Positions 43,722-60,988 of a DNA stretch of 64,000 bases are shown here, piece by piece (within the stretch, counting starts at the first letter, position 1; each line of letters begins with the position of its first letter). A model generated the notes under the pieces. It saw only the letters and a list, made by a program, of their open reading frames with translations. It made no database searches and was not told the DNA's origin. The position numbers were made by a program, and so were the translations under genes. This DNA comes from Corbicula japonica (taxonomy: Eukaryota; Mollusca; Bivalvia; Venerida; Cyrenidae), in assembly GCA_038501625.1 (NCBI GenBank), contig JAZAYU010000005.1:10751484-10815483 (forward strand), in the 5' to 3' direction.

Positions 43722-43800
43722 TTTGTTAACCCTTTACTCCATGGGATATGGCAGTTATCCCATGACGCACATGTGATACAACCAGTATAGGAGCAATGGG

Positions 43801-44031
43801 TTAACCCTTTCCTCCATAGACACACCTTTATTTTGTGGGCGAACAGTTTAGATCCAGTTCAGCCGGCACATCTGTGCCGTCTGATCAGGATCTAAACTGT
43901 TTGCTTTTTGATTTGTTAGGTTAATTCTGACCAGTGCAGATCCTTATCAGACGGCACGGATGTGCCTAATGATCTGGATCTACGCTGGTCGCACATGCGT
44001 AAAACTGCGTATATATGGAGGAAAGGGTTAA
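43801..44031. mobile_element. GATCC-motif MITE, copy 3
   Basis: A full-length member with good ends: TTAACCCTTTCCTCCATAGA and ATATATGGAGGAAAGGGTTAA. Internal CTGTGCCGTCTGATCAGGAT and ATCAGACGGCACGGATGTGC are inverted. Confidence 0.88.
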
Positions 44032-44361
44032 TACACTTTCTTGACAACACAAACAAATTTCTCCACAGCCCAAAGCATCTTCTACCACCAAGAACAACTT
44101 GCTCATTTTTTTCCTTACAGTCTTAATTTGTTTATTTAATTCTTCCCCTTTAAAAGTGAAATACACATATTCATATCTCATGCTCTACGACTGCAAAAAA
44201 ACCCAAAAATATTTGTATATCAATTTATCTGTATAAAATATCCTTCTTTTCGATGTATGTCTCTGATATTTTGTTCATATTGTAAATACTTACACTCAAG
44301 GAATAAAAGTATGTGGTTTTCCAGTTTTATACGTTCTTAATCAGATGTGTATGTTCAATTC

Positions 44362-44367
44362 TTTATT
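44362..44367 (-). terminator. Candidate polyadenylation signal of PDCD6
   Basis: TTTATT on the plus strand (AATAAA on the minus) lies about 255 nt downstream of the PDCD6 stop codon. AT-rich DNA gives other candidates further on, so this is tentative. Confidence 0.35.
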
Positions 44368-44621
44368 CTTTTTTAATTTGTAAATCAATTTGCCTAGAAA
44401 TCCATGTAAGTTAGTACCCCACAAATATTTAGAATGCCAGAGTATGCAGAATTGCTCTTAAAAATACACACAACATAAATTGTATCATTGAAAACTTTAC
44501 ATATCCAGTTTATATAATTCTTGATCAACACAGTCCATATATTTAAATATTAGTACAGTAAATCATAAATGCTACACATAATGCATGATAAATTGAAAGA
44601 GTTGCGTAATGTAGTCCCACT

Positions 44622-50419
<5,798 letters not shown>

Positions 50420-50910
50420 TTTGGATGAAGTGTCTTCAAGGGAAGTAACTCTTTTTATTTTTAATCTATCCAAACGGGTATGATTAGATAGAGGAAACGA
50501 GTCCTCTCCGCGGAAATGATATTTTGTCATTCGTAAAGGACTTTTATATCTCAACTTAGCGACAGATCTGTGACTTGAAACGAAATAGATTGTCATATCT
50601 AAGAGTATGTTTGTTTGGTCTTTAAGTTAAGAATAAAATAAAGAATAAATTATTTTTTAAGAAACATTTTAAACAAATAATTAAAGACATATTTTGTAAA
50701 AATTAAGGTTATAAGAACAAAAACACAAAATCGTCAGTAGCGGGTATATTTCGGGTAAAATTCGCGTCTATTTTTATATTGATTCATAAGTCAAGCGAAA
50801 ACTTTCGAGTTTTTCGCTAGAATCACATCTATTCTGAAAATAGTTTTAATCTAAAACAAAAAACAACACGTTTTAATAACAAATTGATGTTTAAAAAAAG
50901 GTGCTGAAAA
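50420..50910. other. Upstream region of PDCD6
   Basis: AT-rich 5' flank on the minus-strand gene. The frame stays open for 59 codons upstream of the chosen start, but that part is unlike any PEF protein. I see no convincing TATA element at a fixed distance. Confidence 0.4.
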
Positions 50911-50914
50911 ATCA

Positions 50915-51030
50915 TGAGGACGTTTTGACCGACATGGGGACGTTTTGACTTTTATTGGGGACGTTTTGACCAAAACATGGACGTTTTGACTTGAGGAAGT
51001 TTTGACTTGGGGACGTTTTGACTTGATACC
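50915..51030. repeat. Short interspersed GGGGACGTTTTGAC repeats
   Basis: GGACGTTTTGAC or a one-base variant occurs about six times in 115 bp with variable spacers (ATG, TTTTATTG, CAAAACAT, TTGAGG), about 500-600 bp upstream of the PDCD6 start. Irregular spacing distinguishes it from a plain tandem repeat. Confidence 0.8.
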
Positions 51031-51094
51031 AATGTTTGTGTAAACAAAAGATGTTGAAGTTTTTGTAGGTTCGATAAATTAGAAATGAGTCCTT

Positions 51095-51410
51095 ACCGAA
51101 CAAAAGGGGTCCTTTCTGACTTCTTTCCATGCAAAGGACTCCCTTTCGAGTCCTGTCCGCGGCAAATGTCATTTCCGAGTCCTATTCACGGAAAGGAGTC
51201 CTTTCAGAGAGCTTTCCGTGGAAAGCAATCCCTTCCGAGTTCTCCGGGAGCTTTCAACATATTTGAATCTTCCAACGGAAAGGAGATCTTCCACTGAACA
51301 AATTCCTTTCCGAGTCCTTTCAACGGAAAGGAGTCCCTTCCACTGAAAGGAGTCCTTTTCGATTTTTTTTTCAGCGGAAAGGAGTCCTTTTCGAGTTATG
51401 TGCACGGATA
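51095..51410. repeat. Palindromic minisatellite, block 1
   Basis: Degenerate ~25-35-bp units built on GGAAAGGAGTCCTTTCC, a self-complementary core, plus GAGTCC and CCACGGAAAG linkers. At least eight cores are seen. Several frames on both strands are open because of the repeat. Confidence 0.85.
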
Positions 51411-51744
51411 ATAATAAGTAGCAGGATAAATCCCTAAAGTAAGGATGGGTCTTAGTGGGGATTAAGACATCCTTTGTGGGACGTTCATTCTAGAATGCAG
51501 AATTTCAAACCTTTCACAGAAAGTGATATGGCAAATGTTGTCAGATGTTGAACTAATATTGTATTGTTGTTTTTTTTAAATATTGGAAAACTAAACTTTT
51601 TCAAGTTAAACAATATTTGGTATTTTCAACGGATGTAAAAACAATGTTGATTAAAAGTTTATTTTCGCTGCTGCAGGAAAAGTATACCGGTGTGAAAACT
51701 AAAGTTACCTGTTTATTATAACGGCCCCTGGTCATTTCTACACC
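51411..51744. other. Spacer between minisatellite blocks
   Basis: Unique AT-rich sequence; I see no gene or repeat in it. Confidence 0.5.
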
Positions 51745-52055
51745 ACGGCTTTCCGGAAAGGAGTCCTTTCCGAGTCCTTACGGAAAGGAGTTCTTTGGAG
51801 TCATTTCCACACAAAGGACTTTCCAGGTACTGACCACGTCCTTCCTATTGCAAGGTATCTATTGCGAGTCCTTCCGACGGAAAGAAGTTTATATCCGAGG
51901 CCTTCCTAAGAAAAGGAGTCCTTTCCGAATCATTTCCACGGAAAGCGGAAAGAAGTCCTTTCCGAGTCATTTCCACGAAAAGGGGAACTTTCCGAGTTCT
52001 TTTAACGCAAAAGGGTCCTTTCCGAGTTCTTTCCACGCAAAGGATGCCTTTCAGG
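51745..52055. repeat. Palindromic minisatellite, block 2
   Basis: Same units as block 1 (CGGAAAGGAGTCCTTTCCGA, CATTTCCACG), more diverged. The two blocks flank 334 bp of unique DNA. Confidence 0.85.
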
Positions 52056-52189
52056 GTAATAACTCAAGAGTGGCAGGGTATATATGGTTGGTTATCAAAC
52101 TTTGCTGATAATCTATGTCCATAATCATTCTGGTCAAACATGTTGAACATTCTGACCATTTAACTTCTTGTGTGGTTTAATATGCGCAA

Positions 52190-52400
52190 GTTGCCTTGAT
52201 GACTTAACTCCAACACACCCACCTACTCGATAATTGTGCTTCAAAAGGAAACACACGGAAGAAATGTCGTAGTTAAAGGCATTGCAAAGCAACATGTGAA
52301 GATACTCGTTGACTTGTTCGAGAGCACATGGAGTTAAAACATCAAGATCCCCGTGGCACCAACAAACGAAACTTTGAGTCCCTTAGATCCTTATTGAAAT
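52190..52400. repeat. Dispersed repeat shared with the insert at 37,935-38,170
   Basis: Ordered shared blocks: ACTCCAACACACCCACC, GGCATTGCAAAG, GAGCACATGGAGTTAAAA. Divergence is high. Class unknown. Confidence 0.55.
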
Positions 52401-52820
52401 TTTCCAATATCACAATGGTAGTAACAAAAAGTTATTTTTAAAGATCTACTTTGTACAGTAATTTATCCCAATATTAAACATTACAGGGATCTTTTATTTA
52501 AACAATTGTTTATTTCAAGGCATTGTTAAAACACTGCCCATTCTCAAAGATTTGTTTAAAAGGTGTCCTGTTTTGAGATCAATATCTCTGCCATTCCAAA
52601 TTCTTAGATAGAGCACTGTAATATCGTCCAGTAAGAATGAGACCTAGACTCTTTCTCCGTCGTTATCAGAAAATAAACGGCTGTTGTAAACCAAAAACTA
52701 GAGGCCTCTGATTGGCTGCTGGATTACGTCACGCCTGCTTTCTCTATCTTTTTTTAAATTTTCTCTCCAGCTTCTTATCAACTAGGCCTATTGCTCGGTA
52801 CAATAATTCATCATAACACT

Positions 52821-53046
52821 TGTGGCGGCCGTAAAAAGTCTCCCCGTACATATAGTCAGTACTGTTATCAGTAAAATAACCCGTTACCGATGTCATGCGG
52901 TGATTGTTACGTATATCAGGGCTATCCGATCAACCTTTTTGGGAGTTGTCCCGGTTAGCTCAATTGGTTGCGTCGCAGGAATTGCATGGCTAGGCGCTGT
53001 CGCCGTGACGGTACGGGTTCGCTCCCAGCTAGAGGCACTATCATTT
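52821..53046 (+). repeat. tRNA-derived SINE, first unit of a tandem pair
   Basis: An A box GTTAGCTCAATTGG (about 52,954-52,967) and a B box GGTTCGCTCCC (53,016-53,026) are spaced like a polymerase III type 2 promoter with a long variable arm; GGCG-CTGT-CGCC forms a small hairpin between them. No acceptor stem closes the fold, so this is SINE-like rather than a tRNA gene. The open frame of 88 codons through it is a by-product. Confidence 0.65.
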
Positions 53047-53074
53047 AAAATTCACAGTAGCGCTATTTGTGCAG

Positions 53075-53300
53075 TGTGGCGGCCGTAAAAAGTCTCCCCG
53101 TACATATAGTCAGTACTGTTATCAGTAAAATAACCCGTTACCGATGTCATGCGGTGATTGTTACGTTTATCAGGGCTATCCTATCAACCTTTTTGGGGGT
53201 TGTCCCGGTTAGCTCAATTGGTTGCGTCGCAGGAATTGCATGGCTAGGCGCTGTCGCCGTGACGGTACGGGTTCGCTCCCAGCTAGAGGCACTATCATTT
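53075..53300 (+). repeat. tRNA-derived SINE, second unit
   Basis: Near-identical to the first unit (differences such as TATATC/TTTATC and TCCGAT/TCCTAT), at a period of 254 bp. A 28-bp linker separates the units. The high identity points to a recent tandem duplication. Confidence 0.65.
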
Positions 53301-53904
53301 GACATGAATTAAGAGTAAATAAAAACCATTTGTGATAAAGAAAAGAAGAGGTAAAGCTTATACTTTATTAAATACTTTTGTAAACGTCGCCCTGAACGGC
53401 AAGATAGGGCAAACATTGTGCAGCATTTGTGCAACTCAAAGGGTTAACATTTAAACCCCCGACGCACTACGCCAGCAGTGGTTAGAAGCGTCGTAACAAT
53501 ACAGATACAGATACATATCTCAGCATAATATGCATTCCAAACATATGAATGGCAATAAATCAGTGACCGACATTGAACTGGCATCAAATTGCTATCAGCA
53601 ACCCTGCTGAGATTATGGTAAACGTTCATCTTGTAATATGACTCGGAGTTTGTTGTACTTCTTAATCTAAACTCCAGCAGCAGAATGTACTTCACTTGTA
53701 AGCATGGGGAATACCGCCAATTTTAAACCTCAAGAAAAGAGAACTAATGTTCGCCAAGGATTCTCTGGCGACTATAATCGCCAGACAAAATTAGTTTACT
53801 ACTGTCGCTGTCTGCTGAAAGTACAGACATGCGCAGTGAAACAGTCAAAAATGAGACCAAGTCCAGGTTTGGAGACGCAAATTCATTTCGCGTCGCAAAT
53901 CATC
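53301..53904. other. Upstream region of TMEM231
   Basis: No gene seen. CATGCGCAGTG at about 53,829 resembles an NRF1-type site, common in ciliary and housekeeping promoters; this is a motif match only. Confidence 0.35.
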
Positions 53905-53913
53905 ACCGGAAGT
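53905..53913 (+). promoter_or_regulatory. ETS-type motif ACCGGAAGT
   Basis: A perfect ETS/GABPA-type core 17 nt upstream of the TMEM231 start codon, in a TATA-less context. Such sites often sit near the transcription start of broadly expressed genes. It is a motif match without functional evidence. Confidence 0.35.
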
Positions 53914-53930
53914 TTCAACATTGTTTAGAA

Positions 53931-56900
53931 ATGGCGGTCGTTTACGAAGTATTTTCGCACCCGGAGTTGCGAAGATACAGAACTCACATTTGCTCTAAAG
54001 CTACGCTCTTATTTTTATGTTGTTTGTGTCTAACATTTATACCTCCATTATTTATTGTTTACAGAAGTTATGGTGAGTGAACCTCATAGAAATTATCATC
54101 ATTCATTGAAATCTGATGCGTGTCTGATCTTGATGCTTAGCTCTCGGACTTCGTTGGTAATATGTAAAGATACAAAATATCCATAATTACTCACTCTATT
54201 AGAGTGAGTAAATCAATTTTTCTCTAATGTTCTATTCATCACATAATCAACAACAACAACATATCTAGGAATAAGGTTTCATATTTGGCAAATATGAAAA
54301 CCTCGAGTGGAGATACAGTAACAGTATTTCCTTATATATCATTACACCTTGAAATTCTCATGTATTCTCCTGCCAAGTCACTAAGCATAACATTACCTTA
54401 ACAAACATGAAACCATATTTACTTCACAATACACCAGCATAAATATGTATATCCCAAATGAGAATAGTCTTATACATACATATTATATCCACTGTAGAAC
54501 TGAGCTACCGAGGCCGCTGGTACGAAATCTACAACATTTCCTCCCAAATTATACGAGACATTGTAAGCAAGTTTCTGCCTAGGTTTGGGTCGAATACCCC
54601 AACCACATGCTTTGCCCGAAAGAGCTCCAAGGGTAATCATCCTGCCAACAACGCCAATGTGGCAGATTAAAGTCTCCGAAAGAGTAGCCTCAACCAGGAT
54701 TCGAACCTTAGACCTCTGGCTTACCGTGCCGAAGCTCTACCAATTGAGCTTCCAAGGTCGCTGGTACGAAATATACTACACTGTGCTAATGTTCTCTGCT
54801 CAACTTTATAACATCATTTCAAGGGTTAACATCAGTGGTCCGAAAGTACCTATTACCGTGCATCATATTAATGTTTACCAACTGCCTATAATGTTTACTC
54901 ACTATGAATAATGTTGTAACAATGTTATTTTAGGTTTTTGGTTGAAGACTGGCACCTATCGGGAGCTTCCTGCAATACATTTCAAGAATGAGTTTCTTAT
55001 GGTAGCTGAATTAAATGGAGATGGAAATTATGTGACATACAGTACCTTCCAGACATATAACATCCTTGAGCAGGACCATCTCAGAATACCTGTTATAACC
55101 GTATGTACCATTGGAGTTTTGTGTTGATAACAATGATTAAACTCCATCAATTTGCCTTTAATAACAATGTCGATAGAGATCAGCCTGCACATGTGTGCAT
55201 TGTGATCTAGATATCATATACAATGTTTTCGTTAAAATTTATTATAAATTAATTATATAATATTTCTGACCAATAAGTGACCAGTGTAGATCCTCATAAG
55301 ACTACAATGATGTGCAGGCAGATCAGGGTCTACAATGGTCACCTTAAGAGATATAATAATTTCATGTAGTAAAGGGCTAAAGAAACGGAGGACTGGGTGA
55401 AACAAAGGACTGGGTATCTAATCTAGCCCTTTTTACTATTGGATTGACATTTCAGACATAAATTTGCTTTAGTGTGATCTGTATTTATAATGATACAGAT
55501 ATTGACAACTTTCTGGTACTTGTTAAATACAGTTTAAGTATGTTCATGTTTAGTAAATGAATAATTTAATAAATTTCTGTAAAACACACCTATGAACAAT
55601 TGACTGACTAAAATTAAAAGAAAGCATAGTACATTACATTAACTCTGCAGGTTACAGATAAGCCATGTTTAAAGTAAGTACTTTGCAACCAGAGTTGTTT
55701 ACTGACAGAATAGCATTCTGGCCTTGGTATACATGTACACAGTTTACTAGTCAACAATTACTGGAAAAGATTCTAACTATAAATGTAACAATCCCAGATT
55801 TTAAAATGGGAGAGTCCAATACACAACATTAAAAAGTTAAATATTGAAGACTTGAATAATTTCTGCTATTTTACAGTCTCGTGAAGAAGATGTAAATGGT
55901 GACGGTAAACCAGACTCATTGCTGATGACACTAGAGCTGCCTCTGTTAGATACAGAGAGAATTCAGGGAATACGACTCATTCTAATCTTTGATTACCAGC
56001 TATCTGTAAGTACATGATCTTTATGTGCAATCAATGGTTTATTTTTTGTTTCACATACAATTTGATAAACAGAATTATTTATTTATTAAGAGGGTGGCTA
56101 GCCAGTGGTAGGGATTGGCTTGAGTTCTGTTTGCCAATTTTAGGGAGAAGTTATAAAAGTTACAGCTTATACATGAAACTGGGAAAAACTTTCCCTTCGC
56201 CTAGTAGATCCAGAAGTTAAGGACATTTTGTATGCTATTTCTCGCAAGTCTCCCTTTAAGCCATTCCCTGATTATCATACCTGTTAATCGATGGTTGTTG
56301 TATAGACTGAGAACCAACAATTGGTGTTAGTGACTATGAACTGGATACCTCTTATAAAAGTAGCCTTGTTTTCCCATCGTGTTTGCAACTAACACTAATT
56401 TATATTTGAACATAATCAGTCTGACTGTCCTTTATTTGAAGAATATTATTATTTATTTGAAAATGTACATGTAGCATGTTGCAATTTTTACTGTGAAATA
56501 CTTGTACATGTATGTAAAATTTGTCAAAGTCATTTGTGTAAAGTTTTTATTTGATATTATTTGATATCTTCATTCAGCAATTTTCCACATTAACAATGGA
56601 AGGAATGGCTTACATCAGCCATGACAGTCCCTTAGCAGGAGCGAGATATGATGTTGTTGGAGAACTAAGGTTCAATCAGAAAGAACCACTGTCTCATACA
56701 GGAACCGACAATAGATTTAATGTGAGTAAGGTTTCTGTTTAACTTACAACAGATGTAAAATTTAGATCCATTTATGCATCTGTCTTTAACACATGCTCAC
56801 AGCCAGTTGCATAGCCTAAAGTTGCATAACCTATAGTCTACAAAACTAATCTCCTTAATGTAAAAAATTAAAGCTTAACCCGACATTATTCCGTCATAAC

Positions 56901-57457
56901 AAACAGGCTGATAATATTGGACCCATAAAAAATTTACTTCCAAAATGACTGAAGACAACCACAAAATCTGTAAAAATGGATTAAATATATTTATTTCCTG
57001 ATTTCAAGTGAGAATAATTCTTTAAAAAATAATTGAAGAATTGAGATTTATCTGTTTTAAAACTGTGTTTGTTATGCATCTTACACATCCTTTTTTATAG
57101 ACATCCGTCATAGATGCAACAAGTATCTACGCAGAATCTTATCATTTACCAACTATCTTCAAAAACTATGTGGCTCGCAATTATACAACATATCTAAATG
57201 CTCCCTACACAGTGTGGAGTACTGGGCGTGGTGCTGATCAACCCTTCATCCTTTCAGCGTCTATATCGTACCCAGAGGAAGAGTTCAACTACAGACCTGG
57301 GTTCTGGTACTTAATCAAATGGGGATGGGTCCAGTATGTGTCGGTGTTGTTAATTTTCCTGTTCGCATTCGAGAGATTTAAGATTTTTATTTATCAGAAT
57401 CAGCTCGTTACGACAATGGTTGACCGCCCCTGGAGACAAGATGCCAAGCTCAAATAG
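53931..57457 (+). CDS. TMEM231: TMEM231, ciliary transition-zone membrane protein, complete
   Basis: In animals a part of the MKS/B9 complex at the ciliary transition zone, where it helps keep the ciliary membrane composition distinct. Five coding exons: 53,931-54,072, 54,934-55,100, 55,877-56,005, 56,578-56,721 and 57,101-57,457, all GT-AG and in phase, 312 residues (I recall about 316 in human). The N-terminus MAVVYEVFSHPELRRYRT matches the family start. A first membrane segment lies at about residues 24-46 (LFLCCLCLTFIPPLFIVY), a second at about 270-284 (WVQYVSVLLIFLFAF), and a large lumenal/extracellular loop lies between. Family signatures SREEDVNGDGKPD, PGFWYLIKWGWVQYVS and FERFKIFIYQNQLVTT are present. 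N-glycosylation sequons are seen at N194 (NTS, across the last junction) and N221 (NYT). It diverges from PDCD6. The 3' end is uncertain; an AATAAA at 59,319-59,324 is one distant option. Confidence 0.95.
54490..54780 (-). repeat. tRNA-derived SINE on the minus strand plus a second partial head
   Basis: On the minus strand from about 54,780: CGTACCAGCGACCTTGGAAG, an A-type box AGCTCAATTGGTAGAGCT with a perfect D-stem, and a perfect B box GGTTCGAATCC (plus strand GGATTCGAACC at 54,697-54,707). The T-stem has mismatches and the acceptor is not formed. The SINE body continues to about 54,540, where a second head (CGTACCAGCGGCCTCGGTAG) begins and is cut off. It lies in TMEM231 intron 1. Confidence 0.65.
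55150..55380. mobile_element. GATCC-motif MITE, copy 9, diverged
   Basis: Contains GATAGAGATCAGCCTGCACA, TGTAGATCCTCATAAGAC and GCAGATCAGGGTCTACAATGG. It lies in TMEM231 intron 2; the rest of that intron holds nothing else I can name. Confidence 0.7.
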
Positions 57458-57756
57458 ATAAAATCTTGGAATTCACTGCAAGTTTTCTGTGATATTATTA
57501 TGTAGGGAAAAAGTTGCTAGATGCGACCATATGATGCAAGTTGTGAGGTAAAAAGCAAACAAAAGAAAGTTTAATTTTGATGTAACTTGCCGTGAAGCTA
57601 AAAGGAGCATTGAAAAAGAGTGAAAATTTATCGATAAGGAATGAAAAGCATGGCATAAATTCTCAGCATTGTATGTGAATTTAGTTTGGTCTTCAGTTAT
57701 GAGTAAAGAGCTTAACATGTTACATAAATGTATGTGTAAAATGTGACTTGTCTTTA

Positions 57757-57985
57757 CCCTTAACTCCATGAGATATTGATTATTATATTCCATGTTCAAC
57801 AAATGTAGATCCAGATCAGCCTGCTCATACCAGCAGTCAGATTGGGATCTATTTTGTTTGCTTGTAGATTTCTTAAGATTACTTCTGACCATGAAGCAAA
57901 CAGTGCAGATCCAGATTGGACGGTACAAATATGCATGCTGATTTGGATCAACACCGAGGTACATAGTACATATCCACATAATTGA
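57757..57985. mobile_element. GATCC-motif MITE, copy 10
   Basis: Starts TTTACCCTTAACTCCATGAG and contains GTAGATCCAGATCAGCCTGC and GCTGATTTGGATCAACAC. The right end is degraded. It lies in the TMEM231 3' flank or 3' UTR. Confidence 0.75.
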
Positions 57986-58173
57986 AATCAAGGTTATTAT
58001 GTTGCATATAGCATTCCTTGGAACTGAAAGCCTTCAGTTGACTTAAGAGAATATGTTAGTTATGTATGTTTTGATGTTACAGATAAACGAATGAAAGTCA
58101 TTTGGAATATCTTTCATGACATTGACAAGACTAAATGTTTTTAATGTTTATATGGAGACTTGAAAGAAGTACT

Positions 58174-58380
58174 GTGGTATCATTTTATTTTGTGCTGGTT
58201 TAATTTTCGCATATTCCATGCTATGACATTTGCGCAAAATTTTAGCCCAGCCAAATTAAACAATTTAACATTGTGTCTAAATGGAATAATACAATTGCGC
58301 GAATTCATGCCCCCACAAATTATTACAGTAAGTTGCGGTTTTTCCAAGAAAAATCATCCCAGCGAAAGTAAATGATACTG
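58174..58380. mobile_element. TGGTATCATT MITE, copy 2
   Basis: Ends GTGGTATCATTTTATTTTG and AGTAAATGATACTGC are inverted. Shares TTGCGCGAATTCA with 41,807-42,003. More diverged than copy 1. Confidence 0.75.
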
Positions 58381-58414
58381 CAGTAGTCTCCTCAGTGTCC
58401 TCAACTTTCCCCTT

Positions 58415-58637
58415 ACCCTTTAGTCCATATATACATGTTTTATTGTATGTGCAAACAGAGTAGATCTAGATAAGCTGTCTGATCAGGATCTACATTGTTT
58501 GCTTTTTGGTCAGAATTTACCTAATAAAAAAGTTAAGAGTGTAGATCCTTATTAGAAGGCACAAATGTGCTGGCTGATCTGGATCTACACTGTTTACACA
58601 TGCCATAAAAGTCATATATATGGAGTAAAGGGTTAAT
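58415..58637. mobile_element. GATCC-motif MITE, copy 11
   Basis: Good ends: TTACCCTTTAGTCCATATAT and ATATATGGAGTAAAGGGTTAA. Contains GTAGATCTAGATAAGCTG and CTGATCTGGATCTACACTG. Confidence 0.85.
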
Positions 58638-58658
58638 TAAGCCGATGGAGTATAAGTA

Positions 58659-58806
58659 TCATGCATGAGTGTGAGGTGAAGATGGAAAAATCTGTCACCG
58701 AGGGTTAACTGTTTTGCTGGAACGAGGCTCTGCCGGTTCCCGCCAAAACAGTTCACCCGAGGTGACAGATTTTTCTATCTTTACCGAATGTCTCATGCAA
58801 GATACT
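58659..58806. repeat. Hairpin with ~36-bp strong inner arms
   Basis: GATGGAAAAATCTGTCACC...GTTTTG and CAAAAC...GGTGACAGATTTTTCTATC are inverted copies at 58,681-58,716 and about 58,744-58,779. The loop holds CTCTGCCGGTTCCCG. Outer GTATCATGCATGAG and CTCATGCAAGATAC also pair. A perfect TGACGTCA lies downstream at 58,959-58,966. Confidence 0.85.
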
Positions 58807-59039
58807 TTTTCTTGCATACATTTTTTTTATTTATAACATTTCTGTGTATGTAGACAAACTAATTTATTTTCCTTATGTTCAAATATTGACATTTACGTAA
58901 ACCTTTTTTTACAATGACGTCTCTAACTTGAATATATTACGTCAGATACTTGAAGACGTGACGTCACTCACGTGACTCATTCTACACGGGGGGGTGTAGG
59001 ATCGAAATTTCCTACACGGGTGAAAACACCGGATGACCT

Positions 59040-60769
59040 GATCTGGTATGCAAGAAAAGTTTTTCCTATTTGTTACATTTAGAAAGCTGAACTTTCCCTG
59101 TTCTCACAGCCTAAGCCAATCTTTTAAGTATTTTTAAGTATTTAAATTAGGAATGTATAAAGTGCCCACTGTTAGAAGATTACATATCTGCGCTTTGAAT
59201 GACTGTGCTAGAGTAGTTATGTATGGACACAAACTGTTTGATGATGACTGTGTTTTGTTTAATGAGTAGTGTTATTTATTATTTGTAAATACTACAACTT
59301 TTGTAAAGATATTTTGTAATAAATTTTATCAGAAAGTATGTCTAGTTGTTATTCCTAATTCCATTATTCAAGTAAGAATTGAATTGATAATTTATTGCAT
59401 TCATTAGGGTATGGAAAACATTTGGGTTTTTACTGTGAAGACTAAATGTTTTTCATATCCCAGTTTAAACAATAATTTTAAATTAAAAGTAACAATTCAA
59501 GCTTTTCACTCTGAAATATTATAAACTCCTCAAGCTTTTCACTCTGAAATATTATAAACTCCTTATAAATTATTAGGAAATAATCATGATAATATGGCTT
59601 TAAGAAATGGTTTAAAAAGACATTGTTCATCACTAGGAAAATGAAGCAACTGAGGCCAATGTGTGTGTGGCAATACCATAAACCAAAACATTATGCTCAC
59701 AGCAGCTTTTGTTTTAGCAATGCCCCAGAACATGTTTTTCATTGCAAATGAAAGCCATTCTCAAGAAAGAACTACAAAATTGCAGCAAATGGAAAGACAC
59801 ACAAATACATGTACTGCCTGTCCAGTAAGGTTTGCCATTTACAGCAGTCTGTTAATCTACTTGTGCCAACAACTACCAGTAGATAAATGGGTAAAATATT
59901 TTTTTTAAGGTTTCAGAGAAGGTTTCACTATAAAAGGTATAATATCTTGTGCAGTCTAACTAACAAGCCTCACTTTGTTGCAGCCATGTTTTAATATGAA
60001 ACACCAGCTTGAGCAACTTTGGAAGGTCTTGTAAGCAATATTCCTGTGAAAAAAAAATGAGAAGAAAATATTAAACACATTGAGAAAACATTTGCCCCTC
60101 CCCTAGTGGCCATGTTAAAAAACAACAAAAAAACATAAAGGCTTTTAGAACTCTGGTAAAAGATCATCAAAGCAATGTTAATAATAATGAAATATTTTTT
60201 AAAACAGGCTGGCAGTCTGTGAAAAGATTTTTCCTATAAGCCCCGTGGCTGGATAAAGGTTGAACCCAGGGTCATAATATGAACAAGTTTGAAGGTCAAA
60301 GCAAGAATGACTGAGGAAGATGTTGTTTGAAACCAATTTTTGACAACAGAAAGGTTCCAGACAAAGATGGGTCACAACAGCTCACAATGAGCTTTTTGCC
60401 CATGCAAGCTAAAATCTTTTACTGAAAAGGTCACTGATGCCCTCACTGCTACAACATTTGTAACAAAGGGACATAACTGTGGTAAAAAATGGTCACAGGA
60501 AAAAATCTTCTTGTTTTGATCATCTTTGCAAGTTTGAAAGTAATCCCCCGATAGTTAATGAGGAGTTGATGCCACAAGATTTTGAGGACATACGGATGAG
60601 TCAACTCTATATGCTTCCCACTTTGTGAGGGCATAAAAAACTGGTTTTTGGAGAGCAATTCTAAAATTTTAATGCACACTGGCATGGACCTCTAGGGGAA
60701 CTGTAATGACCAATTAGTATACAAATCCCTCTCATGACTTCAGAAGAGTTCTACATAAAAACTTTGTAG
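59040..60769. other. Intergenic or 3' UTR sequence, no gene seen
   Basis: No exon is supported on either strand. AAGCTTTTCACTCTGAAATA occurs twice in tandem at about 59,499 and 59,530. The stretch may be partly 3' flank of TMEM231 and partly the far 3' side of the minus-strand gene ending at 63,658. Confidence 0.45.
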
Positions 60770-60988
60770 ATACAACTTTATCACATGGGCAGCAATTAAA
60801 ATCCGGATCAGCTGATGGAAAATATCCAACTGATCAGGGTCTACACTATTCACTTTTAGTTTCATTATGTTATTGCTTTCTAAGAAATGGATTGTAGATC
60901 CAGATCTGACTGCATAGATATGCAGGCTGAGCTCTATCTATACTGTTTGCCAAAGTGATAAAAGGCATATCAGAGTAAAGGGTCAAAA
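60770..60988. mobile_element. GATCC-motif MITE, copy 12, diverged
   Basis: Contains AATCCGGATCAGCTGATGG, CTGATCAGGGTCTACACTAT and TGTAGATCCAGATCTGACTG. The ends are poorly preserved. Confidence 0.65.

Noticed and set aside
50420..50596. N-terminal extension of PDCD6 by 59 codons upstream of the chosen start
   Set aside because: The frame is open, but the extension is unlike any penta-EF-hand protein and the start at 50,419 gives the family length of 191.
52822..53312. Two similar open frames of 88 and 81 codons
   Set aside because: They come from the tandem SINE units; similarity at DNA level extends over the whole unit, and the frames have no ATG at the start.
57473..57991. 172-codon minus-strand frame after TMEM231
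   Set aside because: Part of it is the GATCC-motif MITE read in one frame (ADLDLH-type peptides); no conserved domain.
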